From contig SSEL01000019.1 in assembly GCA_008012315.1 (NCBI GenBank), positions 49,213-113,212 of the forward strand: DNA of 64,000 nt, written 5' to 3'. The notes beneath the pieces were generated by a model, which saw nothing but the letters and a program-made list of their open reading frames with translations, ran no database searches and was not told the DNA's origin. This DNA comes from Rhodospirillaceae bacterium. GTDB taxonomy: Bacteria; Pseudomonadota; Alphaproteobacteria; Dongiales; Dongiaceae. This document shows positions 37,648 to 46,502 of this stretch, piece by piece. The position numbers and the translations under genes were made by a program. Position 1 is the stretch's first letter. Every line of letters begins with the position of its first letter.

Positions 37648-37676
37648 GATATAGAGAAATGGCATAACGTCGTCAA
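37648..37676 (-). promoter_or_regulatory. Sigma-70-type promoter of rplM-rpsI
   Basis: On the minus strand TTGACG (37671-37676) and TATATC (37648-37653) are separated by exactly 17 bases, about 65 bases upstream of the rplM start. An AT-rich perfect hairpin AAGTTATT/AATAACTT (37689-37706) lies just upstream. Confidence 0.65.
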
Positions 37677-37799
37677 ATAAATAATATAAAGTTATTTCAA
37701 TAACTTAAATATACCTTATTCAAATACCGCAACGGAAAATCGCAGAAATCCTGGACTTTTCCCAAGCGGGCCGCAACCATCTCCGCCGAGAGGGATCGA

Positions 37800-38672
37800 A
37801 TGACCCGGAAAAAACTCGATTTCAGCCGGTATGACGATGCCGAACTGGCGGCGCAGATGATGCCGCGCCAGGCGGTGCCCGATGCCGAAACCTGGCTGGC
37901 GGGCGATCAGCAGCTGACGGCGGAGCTGAAGCAACGCGCCACGGTGATCGAAAACCGGCGCTATGGCCCCGGCCCCCGGCAGGTCGCGGATATCTATCCG
38001 GCGGAAGATCCCGGCAGTCCGGTCCTGGTCTTCATTCATGGCGGCTATTGGCGGGCTTTGTCGAAAGAGGTCTTCGGCTATGTCGCCGGCCCCCTGCAGG
38101 CCCGCGGCATCAGCGTGGTGCTGCCGAATTACGATCTCTGCCCCGCCATCAGCCTCAGCGCCATGGTGACGGAAGTCGCCGGCGCCCTGCGCTGGGTTCA
38201 TGAGAATGCCGGTGCGTTCAACGGCGATCCCGGCTCATTCCACATCGCCGGCCATTCCGCCGGCGCCCATCTCGCGGCGATGATGCTGAGCCGCGACTGG
38301 GCCGCCGAGGGCCTGCCGCAATTGCGAATCAAGAGCGCCATGCTGATCAGCGGCCTCTATGACCTGACGCCGATTCCTCGCCTGCCGGTGCAGGCGGATA
38401 TCCGTTTGCAGGCGGCGGAGATTCCCGGCCTCAGCCCGCTCGCTTTGCCACTGCACGGCAATCCCCATTGCGTGGTCGCGGTGGGCGGTGACGAGCCGCC
38501 GCTCTGGGTCGCTCAATCCCGGGCCTATAATGACAAGCTGCGGCAGGAAGGCCGGACGGCGCAACTGATGATCCTGCCGGAAACGCATCATTATTCGGTC
38601 ATCCGCAACCTGGCGCATGACGACGGCACGCTTGCGCCGATGCTCGTCAATCTGGTGCAAGGCTGCGCATGA
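37800..38672 (+). CDS. Alpha/beta hydrolase, kynurenine formamidase/esterase-like
   Basis: 290 residues, ATG preceded by GAGAGGGAT. HGGYWRALSKEVFGYVA carries the oxyanion-hole HGG motif of the hormone-sensitive-lipase/arylformamidase type, and GHSAGAH holds the nucleophile Ser (near residue 152). A C-terminal ETHHYSVI provides the likely catalytic His. The closest resemblance is to bacterial kynurenine formamidase-like proteins, but no kynurenine genes are nearby, so a broader esterase function is safer. The gene overlaps the following exonuclease gene by four bases (ATGA). Confidence 0.82.
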   Translation: MTRKKLDFSRYDDAELAAQMMPRQAVPDAETWLAGDQQLTAELKQRATVIENRRYGPGPRQVADIYPAEDPGSPVLVFIHGGYWRALSKEVFGYVAGPLQARGISVVLPNYDLCPAISLSAMVTEVAGALRWVHENAGAFNGDPGSFHIAGHSAGAHLAAMMLSRDWAAEGLPQLRIKSAMLISGLYDLTPIPRLPVQADIRLQAAEIPGLSPLALPLHGNPHCVVAVGGDEPPLWVAQSRAYNDKLRQEGRTAQLMILPETHHYSVIRNLAHDDGTLAPMLVNLVQGCA

Positions 38673-39466
38673 AGGCACCGCGGCCGATCCCCGGATACAG
38701 CAAGCAGCCGCCGCACCCCTTGCTGCGTATCTACGCGATCGGCCTCGCTTTGACCCAGCGGCGTTATCGGCGGTCCCGCTGGCCGGTTGCCAGGGCCATG
38801 GAAAATTCGCCGCCCCTCACCGCCTATGACCGTCAGACGCCTTTGGTCGATCTGCCTATTCTCTCGCTCGACACGGAAGCGACCGGCATGGATCCCAAGC
38901 GCGACCGGATCGTCTCGATCGCGGCAGTCAATCTTAGCGGCGGGCGGCTTCATCTCGGCCCGATGCTGGATATCTTCGTCAATCCGCGCCGCACGATTCC
39001 GCCGAGCGTGACACGCATTCACGGCATCACCGATCGCCATGTGCGCGATGCACCGCATTTCATCGACCTTGCCGACATGCTGGAAAAGCGCATCGGCGGT
39101 CATGTCCTGCTTGGCCATAACATCCATTTCGATGCCGCTTTGCTGCGTCATGAGATGCGGCGCGCCGGACGCGACTGGCGACCGCCGCCGTTGCTCGACA
39201 CGATGCTGCTGTTCGCCGCGTTGCATCCGCATGCCGAAACTCTCGGCCTCGATCATGTGGCGAAGCGGCTGCGGGTTTCCCTCGCCGGTCGCCACACCGC
39301 GCGGGGCGATGCCCTGATCGCGCTCGATCTCTATTACCGGCTGCTGCCGCATCTGGCGGCCCGCGATATCCTGACGCTGGGCCGCGCCGAGGAAGCAAGC
39401 GCCGCGGCCCTGGCCCGATTGCGGCGCCAGCATCGCGACCTGCGCCGCGATGCCGATGACCGCTGA
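38669..39466 (+). CDS. DEDDh 3'-5' exonuclease (DnaQ/epsilon-like)
   Basis: 265 residues. After a ~65-residue basic N-terminal region, the exonuclease motifs are ordered as expected: Exo I LDTEATGMD, the middle HGITDRHV, Exo II GHNIHFDAALLR, and Exo III GRHTARGDALI with the His-Asp pair. It belongs to the epsilon-like exonucleases often encoded beside CBS/nucleotidyltransferase proteins; it is not the main replicative dnaQ as far as can be told. Start overlaps the hydrolase stop and the stop overlaps the next gene, so all three are coupled. Confidence 0.88.
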   Translation: MKAPRPIPGYSKQPPHPLLRIYAIGLALTQRRYRRSRWPVARAMENSPPLTAYDRQTPLVDLPILSLDTEATGMDPKRDRIVSIAAVNLSGGRLHLGPMLDIFVNPRRTIPPSVTRIHGITDRHVRDAPHFIDLADMLEKRIGGHVLLGHNIHFDAALLRHEMRRAGRDWRPPPLLDTMLLFAALHPHAETLGLDHVAKRLRVSLAGRHTARGDALIALDLYYRLLPHLAARDILTLGRAEEASAAALARLRRQHRDLRRDADDR

Positions 39467-40925
39467 GGCAGACCGCATGCCGGCCCCGATCCCCTCCCGC
39501 ATCGACCTCTATCCCTTCCAGCGCCGGCTGGGCGAGATCATGTCGGTGCCGACGGCGGCCATCGCGCCGACCGAGACCATCGACGCCGCCATCGCCGAGA
39601 TGGCGCGGCAGAAATCCTCCTGCCTGATCGTGCTCGATGCGCATCACCGGCCGATCGGCATCGTCACCGAATACGACATCATCCAGGCCCTGGCGGCGGA
39701 CCACGCCGAGGCCCTGGGAAAATCCGTTGCCACGATCATGTCGGCGCCGGTCGCGTCCCTGGCGCCGGACGCCTATCTCTATGCTGCAATCGCCCGGATG
39801 ACCCGGCGCAATATCCGCCATCTCGCCGTCACCGATCCGATCGACGGCCGGCTGGTCGGCATCCTTTATCTGTCGAGCGTGTTGCGGCAGCGGGCCGAAG
39901 ATGCGCTGGCGCTGCAGAACGATATCGCCGATGCGAATTCTTCAGACGACCTGCTGCAGGCCAATGCCCGCCTGCCCCATCTGGCTGCCGCCTTGCGCCG
40001 CGAACAATTACGGCCGGAACAGATTGCCAATGTCATCGGCACCGCATATTGCGACCTGACGGCGCGGGCCGCCGATCTCGCGCTGAAAGAGATGGCGGCC
40101 GCCGGCAAGGGCGATGCGCCGGCACGATGGTGTCTGCTGATCCTGGGATCGGCCGGACGCGGCGAAAGCCTGCTGGCCGCAGACCAGGACAATGCCCTCA
40201 TTCACGATGGCGAGGAGGACGATCATCCCTGGTTCGCCGACTTCAGCCAGCGTGTCGCCGACCTGCTCGATGTCGCCGGCCTGCCTTATTGCCGGGGCGG
40301 CGTGATGGCGGCAAAGCGCGACCTGCGCCACAACGGCAAAGGCTGGCGCCGATGCATCACCGCCTGGCTGGAAGCGGCAACGCCGGAAGCCTTGCTCAAT
40401 GCCGATATCTTCTACGACTTCCGGCCCGTCGCCGGCACGTTTCGCCTGGCTGCCTCCTTGCGTGCGGAGGCGATCACCAGTGCGCGCGGCCACCGCGTTT
40501 TCCATGCTCTGCTGGCGAAGGGCATCGGGCGCAAAGGATCGGCGCTCGGCCTGCTCGGCAAATTCAAGACGCGCGGCGGCCGCGTCGATCTCAAAGCGCA
40601 TGGCCTGCAGCCGCTGGTCGCCGGGGCGCGGGTGCTGGCGCTTGAGCTCGGCTTGGCCACCACCAGTACCTTGAACCGCTGGCGCGCCGCCGCTGCGGCG
40701 CAGCTTGTCTCGGAAGACGATCTCGCGCGGATCGAGGATGCCTTCAGCCTGATCCTCGGCCTGATCCTCGATCAGCAATTGGCCGACCAGGAGATCGGCC
40801 TTGCCCCCAGCGCCGATGTCGAAATCAAGCACCTGGTTTCGATCGACAAGGAACGGCTGCGGCGCGCCTTGCATATGGTGGATGAGATCGACCTGCTGGT
40901 GCGGAATGCACTCGGATTGATTTAG
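39450..40925 (+). CDS. CBS-pair protein with DUF294 nucleotidyltransferase domain
   Basis: 491 residues from the first ATG (an alternative ATG at 39477 gives 482). Two CBS motifs near residues 28-150 (MSVPTAAIAPTETIDAAI, IMSAPVASLAPDAYLYAAI) form an adenosyl-ligand-binding Bateman module. The middle contains GSAGRGESLLAADQDNALI, the nucleotidyltransferase signature with two catalytic Asp, like the N-terminal part of GlnD; a helical DUF294 C-terminal domain follows. This looks like a nucleotide-sensing nucleotidyltransferase of unknown target. Its gene overlaps the DEDDh exonuclease gene, an association remembered from other proteobacteria and often linked to acetate transport, which is absent here. 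Confidence 0.85.
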   Translation: MPMTAEADRMPAPIPSRIDLYPFQRRLGEIMSVPTAAIAPTETIDAAIAEMARQKSSCLIVLDAHHRPIGIVTEYDIIQALAADHAEALGKSVATIMSAPVASLAPDAYLYAAIARMTRRNIRHLAVTDPIDGRLVGILYLSSVLRQRAEDALALQNDIADANSSDDLLQANARLPHLAAALRREQLRPEQIANVIGTAYCDLTARAADLALKEMAAAGKGDAPARWCLLILGSAGRGESLLAADQDNALIHDGEEDDHPWFADFSQRVADLLDVAGLPYCRGGVMAAKRDLRHNGKGWRRCITAWLEAATPEALLNADIFYDFRPVAGTFRLAASLRAEAITSARGHRVFHALLAKGIGRKGSALGLLGKFKTRGGRVDLKAHGLQPLVAGARVLALELGLATTSTLNRWRAAAAAQLVSEDDLARIEDAFSLILGLILDQQLADQEIGLAPSADVEIKHLVSIDKERLRRALHMVDEIDLLVRNALGLI

Positions 40926-40936
40926 CCGGGCCTGGT

Positions 40937-42205
40937 CTAGCTGAAGCGCCGATCGGCATCGATGGCGAGGCCGAGGCCGACGCTGCCGAACATATCGCCG
41001 GCGACCGGCCGGGCATTCGGCACATGTTCGAGGATGCGCCGGCGGACCGAGGGAATCCCGGTCGAGCCGCCGGTCAGGAAAATCGATTGCAAGCGTCTGG
41101 GATCGATCGCCGCTTCCCGGCAACAACGGTCAATCGCATCGATGATCCGGAAAGTATCGCGGTCCACGGCATGATCGAGATCCGCCCGCGTGACCGTGAT
41201 TGCCGCATCGGGCAGCGCCGAATCCGGATCACGTGGCAGATGCAGGATCGTTTCCATCGCATCGGATAAGGCGATCTTCACCGCCTCGACCTCGCCCGCC
41301 AATTGATGGCCCTGGCGCTTGGCCAGCAGATGCAGCAGCCGCTCAAGCCGCGCCGGCTGGTCGCTCTGGTCGATGATGGAGCGCAGATAGGAAATGTTCT
41401 GCGGCGTATAAAGAAAGGGAATTTTGTGCCAGGTCGCCAGGTCATGGAAAAGATGCGACGGCATGGGCAGGCGCTTCGGGCCGACCAGCGCATCATAACC
41501 GAGATGCGGCATCGCCTGGGCGATGCTGAGGCTGCAATCGAAATCGGTACCGCCGACATGGACGCCGCTGCGGCCGAGAATATCGCCGGAACGATCGCTG
41601 CGCCGCGCACCTTCGGGCGACAGGCGCGCAACCACAAAGTCGGAAGTGCCGCCGCCGAGATCGACGATCAGCGATAATTCTTCCTGCGACAAGGACTGCT
41701 CATAGGCCAAAGCGGCGGCAATCGGTTCGAGCTGTGTGGCGACATGGTTGAAGCCCTGCTCCTTGGCAATGGCGACGAGTTCTTCCTCCGCCCGCCGGTC
41801 CGCCGCATCGTCTTCGTCGACGAAACGCACCGGGCGCCCGAGGACGACATTGTCGATCGCATGACCGAGGCGATGTTCGGCCAGCTTTTTCATCTGGCGC
41901 AGGAACATGCCGATGATGGCGCGCATCGGCACCCGCTTGCGGCCGATCAGGGTGGTTTCACCGATCAACTGGCTGCCCAGCACGCTTTTCAAGGCGCGTA
42001 GCAAGCGGCCTTCGACACCGGCGATATAGGCGGCGATGCCATTGCGGCCGAATTGCACCCGGTCCTCCTCGTAATCGAAGAAGACGGCGCTTGGCAGCGT
42101 CGGGCTCTCGCCATCCAGGGCGCACATGACATAGCCGTCGCCCTCGCGGAAACCGAGGGTCGAATTCGACGTGCCGAAGTCAAGTCCGCAATGGCGCGCA
42201 CGCAT
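40937..42205 (-). CDS. Hsp70-family protein, YegD-like
   Basis: 422 residues from the ATG at 42203-42205 (GGACGAG upstream; a 49-codon extension is rejected). The actin-like ATPase core is recognisable: GLDFGTSNSTLGF (phosphate 1), LIVDLGGGTSDFVV (phosphate 2) and IFLTGGSTGIPSVRRRI (adenosine motif). No substrate-binding domain of DnaK type follows, so this is a short YegD-like member that may act without DnaJ/GrpE. Function is uncertain. It is convergent with the CBS/DUF294 gene, with 11 bases between the stops. Confidence 0.9.
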   Translation of the reverse strand: MRARHCGLDFGTSNSTLGFREGDGYVMCALDGESPTLPSAVFFDYEEDRVQFGRNGIAAYIAGVEGRLLRALKSVLGSQLIGETTLIGRKRVPMRAIIGMFLRQMKKLAEHRLGHAIDNVVLGRPVRFVDEDDAADRRAEEELVAIAKEQGFNHVATQLEPIAAALAYEQSLSQEELSLIVDLGGGTSDFVVARLSPEGARRSDRSGDILGRSGVHVGGTDFDCSLSIAQAMPHLGYDALVGPKRLPMPSHLFHDLATWHKIPFLYTPQNISYLRSIIDQSDQPARLERLLHLLAKRQGHQLAGEVEAVKIALSDAMETILHLPRDPDSALPDAAITVTRADLDHAVDRDTFRIIDAIDRCCREAAIDPRRLQSIFLTGGSTGIPSVRRRILEHVPNARPVAGDMFGSVGLGLAIDADRRFS

Positions 42206-42341
42206 GATCTCGTCCGATGAAGAAGGCTCAGGCGAAGAGCATGGCGTCGCTGAGGCAGGATAACGGAAAAACGAGCGGCAGATGTAGCGCAAGGACGCGC
42301 GAACTGCAATCGTGGACAGACGCACGGATGAAAAGCTGACG

Positions 42342-42376
42342 CCCCTCGGCACCGGAGCGATCCCGGCGCCGAGGGG
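42342..42376 (-). terminator. Terminator of the DUF3008 gene
   Basis: GCCCCTCGGC and GCCGAGGGGC form a ten-base stem with inner CCGG pairs, followed on the minus strand by GTCAGCTTTTC; it begins 15 bases after the DUF3008 stop. Confidence 0.75.
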
Positions 42377-42391
42377 CTCGTTCAGTATGTG

Positions 42392-42580
42392 TCAGCTACG
42401 CGAGCTGTGGCTTGGCTTACCTTTACGTTTGGTCGCTGCCATGTCGTGCAACTCTTTCTCGCTCATCGACTTGGCCATCGACTTGGAGGCGCCGCGAAGC
42501 TCGCTTTTTTTGATATCGCCGCGTTTGGCCGCGAGCGCAGCGCCGGCAGCTTTCTGCTGTGCTTTCGATTTGGCTGGCAT
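42392..42580 (-). CDS. Small basic DUF3008 protein
   Basis: 62 residues from the ATG at 42578-42580, with GGAGAAC upstream. The sequence MPAKSKAQQKAAGAALAAKRG, followed by SKSMAKSMSEKELHD and a KRKGKP tail, is the DUF3008 signature. Small, lysine-rich and presumably cytosolic. Such proteins are often in stress regulons of alphaproteobacteria (recalled, not tested). It follows the CBS-domain gene by 11 bases on the same strand, so the two are probably co-transcribed. Confidence 0.9.
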   Translation of the reverse strand: MPAKSKAQQKAAGAALAAKRGDIKKSELRGASKSMAKSMSEKELHDMAATKRKGKPSHSSRS

Positions 42581-42591
42581 GGCTGTTCTCC

Positions 42592-43020
42592 TCAATGTTG
42601 AACGTGTTGGCCGCCGGGCGAGGAAATACTGCTGAGCGCTTCAGCGCAGCCCGAGCCGTCCTGTTGCGAAATGTCTCCCAGCGAAATAATGCCGACCAGG
42701 CGCTTGTCGCGATTGAGTACCGGCATCCGCCTGACCTGCTGTTTGGCCATCTTCTGCGATACCGTTTCGATGCTTTCATCCTCGAAACAATAAAGCACCT
42801 CTTTGCTCATGACGTCGCGAATGGGCGTATCGGGCCCCTTTCCGGCGCCAACGCCGCGCAACGCGATATCCCGATCGGTGATCATGCCGACCAGCCGGTC
42901 ATTCTCGCCCACCGGTAGAAAGCCCGCATCGATCTCTTTCATCGTTTGCGCCGCATCGCGAATGGACTGATCCGGCGAGGCGATCTTAACGTCCTTGCTC
43001 ATACATTCCTGAATATTCAT
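42592..43020 (-). CDS. CBS-domain pair protein
   Basis: 142 residues made up of two CBS motifs (MSKDVKIASPDQSIRDAAQTM and VMSKEVLYCFEDESIETVSQ) with LVGMITDRDIALR and LVGIISLGDIS as their second halves. Stand-alone CBS pairs bind adenine nucleotides or nucleic acids and often modulate partner proteins. The start has GGAGAAGGG six bases upstream. First gene of the CBS-DUF3008 pair, divergent from the small membrane protein with an EcfG-like promoter. The cluster suggests a stress function, though no EcfG motif was found on this strand. Confidence 0.92.
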   Translation of the reverse strand: MNIQECMSKDVKIASPDQSIRDAAQTMKEIDAGFLPVGENDRLVGMITDRDIALRGVGAGKGPDTPIRDVMSKEVLYCFEDESIETVSQKMAKQQVRRMPVLNRDKRLVGIISLGDISQQDGSGCAEALSSISSPGGQHVQH

Positions 43021-43261
43021 GGCCCTTCTCCTATCGACGACGGAAACACGATCCGGATACGCAGAGACGAGGAATTTTCCGACGGAGCGGAACGGACTTG
43101 GCGTTTCTACCCGGTATTGTCGTCCGGGCGCCGATCCGAAACCTCGAGAGCGATCGCCCTCATCCGCATCGCGTTAAAGCTTTTCTTCGACCATCAACCA
43201 CGAACACGCGCCAAGGTTCATGGCCGGTATAAAAAAGCTTTGCGCATCAATCGTCACCAAG

Positions 43262-43286
43262 GGAACTCGGCCATCATGCGGCTGTT
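43262..43286 (+). promoter_or_regulatory. EcfG-type general stress promoter candidate
   Basis: GGAAC (43262-43266), a 17-base spacer and GTT (43284-43286). Alphaproteobacterial sigma EcfG recognises GGAAC-N16/17-CGTT; only the first C of CGTT is replaced (T). The distance to the ATG at 43310 leaves room for the start site and the GAGGAAAGG ribosome site. Confidence 0.6.
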
Positions 43287-43309
43287 GAGCGGGAAACGAG
43301 GAAAGGCAC

Positions 43310-43630
43310 ATGACCCAGCCCAGAACCAAGGCACCGACCGCGGATCGTCTGCGCCACGACATTGATGCGGGACGAGCCGGTGACAAGGTCCCCTTCATCG
43401 ATCCGGCCGCCGCGCCGCTGGGGACCGATGAAGAAGCCGGCGGCCATCCATCGAACGCGCAGCAACGGATGCAACAGGCCGAAACCAATCGCAGCGACGC
43501 CTTCTCACCGGTCGATGAGCGCGGTCGCACGATCTCGGGCGAGCTGACCGTCTCGAGCCGGTTCTGGATCTATGTGGCGATCGCCGTGGTCGTGCTGGCC
43601 GGCATTGCGGGCTTCGTTCTCGCCCGCTGA
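43310..43630 (+). CDS. Small protein with one C-terminal membrane helix
   Basis: 106 residues, strong ribosome site GAGGAAAGG. The first ~80 residues are hydrophilic and probably disordered (many Asp, Arg, Gln); the last ~22 (FWIYVAIAVVVLAGIAGFVLAR) form one membrane helix with almost no tail behind it, a tail-anchored layout. I do not recognise the family. A putative EcfG promoter sits 24 bases upstream and the divergent neighbours are DUF3008 and CBS proteins, so a general stress role is a fair guess. Confidence 0.75.
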   Translation: MTQPRTKAPTADRLRHDIDAGRAGDKVPFIDPAAAPLGTDEEAGGHPSNAQQRMQQAETNRSDAFSPVDERGRTISGELTVSSRFWIYVAIAVVVLAGIAGFVLAR

Positions 43631-43649
43631 TGGCTGATGCAGCCGCCCG

Positions 43650-44930
43650 TTAACTGCCGAGATATTTCATCGGATCGACGGCCGAGGTGCCTTTGCGGAT
43701 CTCGAAGTGGACCTGGGGCGATTCCACGTTGCCGGTGGAGCCGACACGGGCGATGACCTGGCCGCGCTTCACCTGATCGCCCTTCTTCACATTGAGCGAC
43801 TGGTTATGCGCATAGGCTGTGACCCAGCCATTGGCGTGGCGGATCAGGACCATATTGCCAAAGCCGCGCAATTCGTTACCGGCATAAGCAACGACGCCGT
43901 CGGCCGCCGCCTGGACCGGCGCACCGGCCGGGGCCGAGATATTGATGCCGTCATTGCGCAGCCCGTCCGAGGTCGCGCCGAATTTCGACACGACCTTGCC
44001 CTGGACCGGCCAGCCGAATTGGCCGTTGCCGGTATTGGCGGGCGGCGTGACGGTGTCCGGCGTTTTTGCCGCCTGCTGCGTGGCGGTTGCCTGGGTGGCG
44101 CCCGTGGCGGCTTTCGCGGCACCCGTCGCAGCCGCTGACTTGGCCGGCACTTCGTCGAAGGGATCGGGATCCGGCAGGACTGGATCGGGCGGCGGCGGCT
44201 GATTCGCGTCTGACGCCGCATTCTTCGCCGCCGTCATCGGCTGTGTCTCCATCGCCTTGGCGGTCGATGTCGTCGTGGCCCCCGTCGCCGCGGTCGGCGC
44301 CGCCTGCCCCGAAAGCGGTTTCGGCGCGTTGGTGGCGGTCGTGGCAGGCGCCGAGGAGAGCGGCGGCAGGGCGCTCTTGCTGACCCCGCCGCTTGGCGCG
44401 GTGGTCGGGGCCGTCGACCCGTCCGGCGTGGCCTGGGGCATGACGAAGCTCTGGCCGACCGCGACATTGGTCGGCGCCTTGCTGGCTTCGACACCGCTGG
44501 GCAGGACCAGGGTCTGTCCCGCATGCACGGCATAGGGCGCGGGCAGGTTGTTGAGCTGGATCAGCGCGCTCTGCGACACGCCTTGGCTTTGTGCGATTTT
44601 CTCGATCGTATCGCCCTGGCGCACGACATAGTTGGAACGCGGCTGCAGCAACAGCCGGGTGCCCGATTGCAGACGATAGGGCGGCACCAGATGGTTGAGA
44701 TCGATCAGGCTGCGAACCGGCGTATTGGTGCGATCAGCGATGGCGCCGACGGTATCGCCGGGCGCGACGATATAAGAGTTGCCGTCAATGACACCGATCT
44801 TCGGCGCTTCGCCTGCGAAAGCCGGCCCAGCCGTGCCGTCGCTGAGCGGCCGCCCCGACTGGTTGCAGCCAGCCAGAAACGCAAGCGCAATGCCGCTTGC
44901 CGCCAACAGCAACTTATGCCGACCCGTCAT
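43650..44930 (-). CDS. nlpD: NlpD-like lipoprotein: LysM repeats and degenerate LytM (M23) domain
   Basis: 426 residues from the ATG at 44928-44930, with GGAGAG upstream. Lipoprotein signal: MTGRHKLLLAASGIALAFLAGC with lipidated Cys22. Two LysM domains (IVAPGDTVGAIADRTN, VVRQGDTIEKIAQSQG) bind peptidoglycan; a long Ala/Thr/Pro linker leads to the LytM domain. The metal ligands appear lost: the HxGxDxA position reads NDGINISA and the HxH position VHFEI keeps only one His. This is the NlpD/EnvC pattern, in which the domain activates amidases rather than cutting. It follows pcm and surE on the same strand, as in many proteobacteria. Confidence 0.92.
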   Translation of the reverse strand: MTGRHKLLLAASGIALAFLAGCNQSGRPLSDGTAGPAFAGEAPKIGVIDGNSYIVAPGDTVGAIADRTNTPVRSLIDLNHLVPPYRLQSGTRLLLQPRSNYVVRQGDTIEKIAQSQGVSQSALIQLNNLPAPYAVHAGQTLVLPSGVEASKAPTNVAVGQSFVMPQATPDGSTAPTTAPSGGVSKSALPPLSSAPATTATNAPKPLSGQAAPTAATGATTTSTAKAMETQPMTAAKNAASDANQPPPPDPVLPDPDPFDEVPAKSAAATGAAKAATGATQATATQQAAKTPDTVTPPANTGNGQFGWPVQGKVVSKFGATSDGLRNDGINISAPAGAPVQAAADGVVAYAGNELRGFGNMVLIRHANGWVTAYAHNQSLNVKKGDQVKRGQVIARVGSTGNVESPQVHFEIRKGTSAVDPMKYLGS

Positions 44931-44962
44931 GCCAACTCTCCTCGCTTTCATCGCGCTGCGTT

Positions 44963-45628
44963 TCATCGCGCAGATGCCGCCTTCGCTTCATCTTCCGGCA
45001 GGGCGCCACCGACCAACGGCACGAATCGGACATCGGCCAGATGATCGCATTCAATCCCGTCCTCATTCTTACGGAGACGGATCAAGACCTGATCGCCACG
45101 ATCCGGCCCGACCGGCAGCACCATGACACCACCGACCGCCAACTGGTCCACCAGGGTCTGGGGAATATCTTCGGCCGCGGCGGTGACGATGATGCGGTCG
45201 AACGGCGCCTGTTCAGGCCAGCCCTTCGAGCCGTCCCCCACCTTGCTGGTGATATTATGCAGCCGCAATTGATGGAAACGGTGCTCCGCCTCCTTCAACA
45301 GCGACTTGAAGCGCTCGACCGTATAGACGCGCCGCGCCAGCTTCGACAGCACCGCCGCCTGATAGCCGGAACCGGTGCCGATCTCCAGCACCTTATGGGT
45401 CTTCTTGAGCTGCAAAGCCTCGGTCATCATGGCGACGATATGCGGCTGGCTGATGGTCTGGCCCTGGGCGATGGGCAGCGCCTGGTCCTCATAAGCCTGA
45501 TCATGGAAATGCGGCAGCACGAAGGCTTCGCGCGGAATCCGCTCGATCGCCGCCAGCACGCCGGTATCCGTCACCCCGGCACGGCGCAGATTCATGATCA
45601 ATCGGATTTTGCGGGCAGCCAGACTCAT
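44963..45628 (-). CDS. pcm: Protein-L-isoaspartate O-methyltransferase
   Basis: 221 residues. The SAM-binding motif I is VLEIGTGSGYQAAVL, preceded by the isoaspartyl-specific GQTISQPHIVAMMTEAL; FDRIIVTAAAEDIP and GGVMVLPVG complete it. It methylates isoaspartyl residues in aged proteins to start their repair. The gene lies between surE (22 bases upstream) and nlpD, the usual stationary-phase repair cluster. Confidence 0.97.
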   Translation of the reverse strand: MSLAARKIRLIMNLRRAGVTDTGVLAAIERIPREAFVLPHFHDQAYEDQALPIAQGQTISQPHIVAMMTEALQLKKTHKVLEIGTGSGYQAAVLSKLARRVYTVERFKSLLKEAEHRFHQLRLHNITSKVGDGSKGWPEQAPFDRIIVTAAAEDIPQTLVDQLAVGGVMVLPVGPDRGDQVLIRLRKNEDGIECDHLADVRFVPLVGGALPEDEAKAASAR

Positions 45629-45650
45629 CGGCGCGAACTCATAGCCTTCT

Positions 45651-46502
45651 TCATCGCGTCTTGCGGCGCGGCGACTTCGCCTTTGCCGGGGCTTTCGCCT
45701 TTGCCGAGACTTTCACCTTCAACGGACCCATCACCGCTTCCAGCCGCTTCGCCGTCGCCCGGTGGGTCAGGTCGAAATGCAGCGGCGTCACTGAGATCTT
45801 GTCGGCAGCGGTGATGGCGAGATCGGTATCCTCGCCTTCGGTTTCGTCATCCGGGAAATCGCCGATCCACAGCACATCGCGGTCGAAGGGGTCCTTGCCG
45901 GCGACAACCTGCAGGTCCGAGATACGGCGGCCCTGGCCACCGACATCGATACCCTTGACCTGATCCGGCGCGACGCAGGGGAAGTTCACATTCATCAGCA
46001 CGCCAGCCGGCCAATCGACCGAGGTCAGGCGCCGCACCACGGTCTCGCCGAACGTCTCGGCAGTCTGCCAGGGAACGCTATTGCCGTGGCGAATCTGGCT
46101 CATGGCGATCGCCGGGATGTTCATCATCGCCGCTTCCATCGCCACCGCGACGGTGCCGGAATAGATCACGTCCTCGCCCTGATTGGCGCCGCGATTGACG
46201 CCGGACAGAACGAGATCCGGCTTGCGGTCGGTCATCAGGTGATTGATGGCGACCAGCGCGCAATCGGTCGGCGTGCCGGAAACGGCGAAACGCTGCGGCC
46301 CGAGACGATGCACCGAGAGCGGCCGCCGCACGCTGAAGGAATGCGAGGCGCCGCTATTGTCGCTTTCCGGCGCCACCACCCAAACATCGTAGCACAGCGC
46401 CCGCGCGACCTTCTCCAGCACCTTCAGGCCCGGCGCATGGATGCCGTCATCGTTGCTGATCAGGATGCGGGCCTTCTTCAGGTTGAGCGGCGCCTTAAGC
46501 AC
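45651..46502 (-). CDS. surE: 5'/3'-nucleotidase SurE
   Basis: 283 residues. The metal-binding [13 protein letters not shown] is at residues ~13-25, and [25 protein letters not shown] is the family hallmark. SurE dephosphorylates nucleoside monophosphates under stress. It starts at GTG (46500-46502) with GAGGTGAT five bases upstream, overlapping the serS stop by eight bases, so it is translationally coupled to serS. A basic Lys/Ala/Pro tail of about 20 residues follows the conserved domain. Confidence 0.96.
   Translation of the reverse strand: MLKAPLNLKKARILISNDDGIHAPGLKVLEKVARALCYDVWVVAPESDNSGASHSFSVRRPLSVHRLGPQRFAVSGTPTDCALVAINHLMTDRKPDLVLSGVNRGANQGEDVIYSGTVAVAMEAAMMNIPAIAMSQIRHGNSVPWQTAETFGETVVRRLTSVDWPAGVLMNVNFPCVAPDQVKGIDVGGQGRRISDLQVVAGKDPFDRDVLWIGDFPDDETEGEDTDLAITAADKISVTPLHFDLTHRATAKRLEAVMGPLKVKVSAKAKAPAKAKSPRRKTR

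Noticed and set aside
37689..37706. AT-rich hairpin upstream of the rplM promoter
   Set aside because: Eight-base arms in AT-rich DNA are likely by chance; kept only as a note to the promoter.
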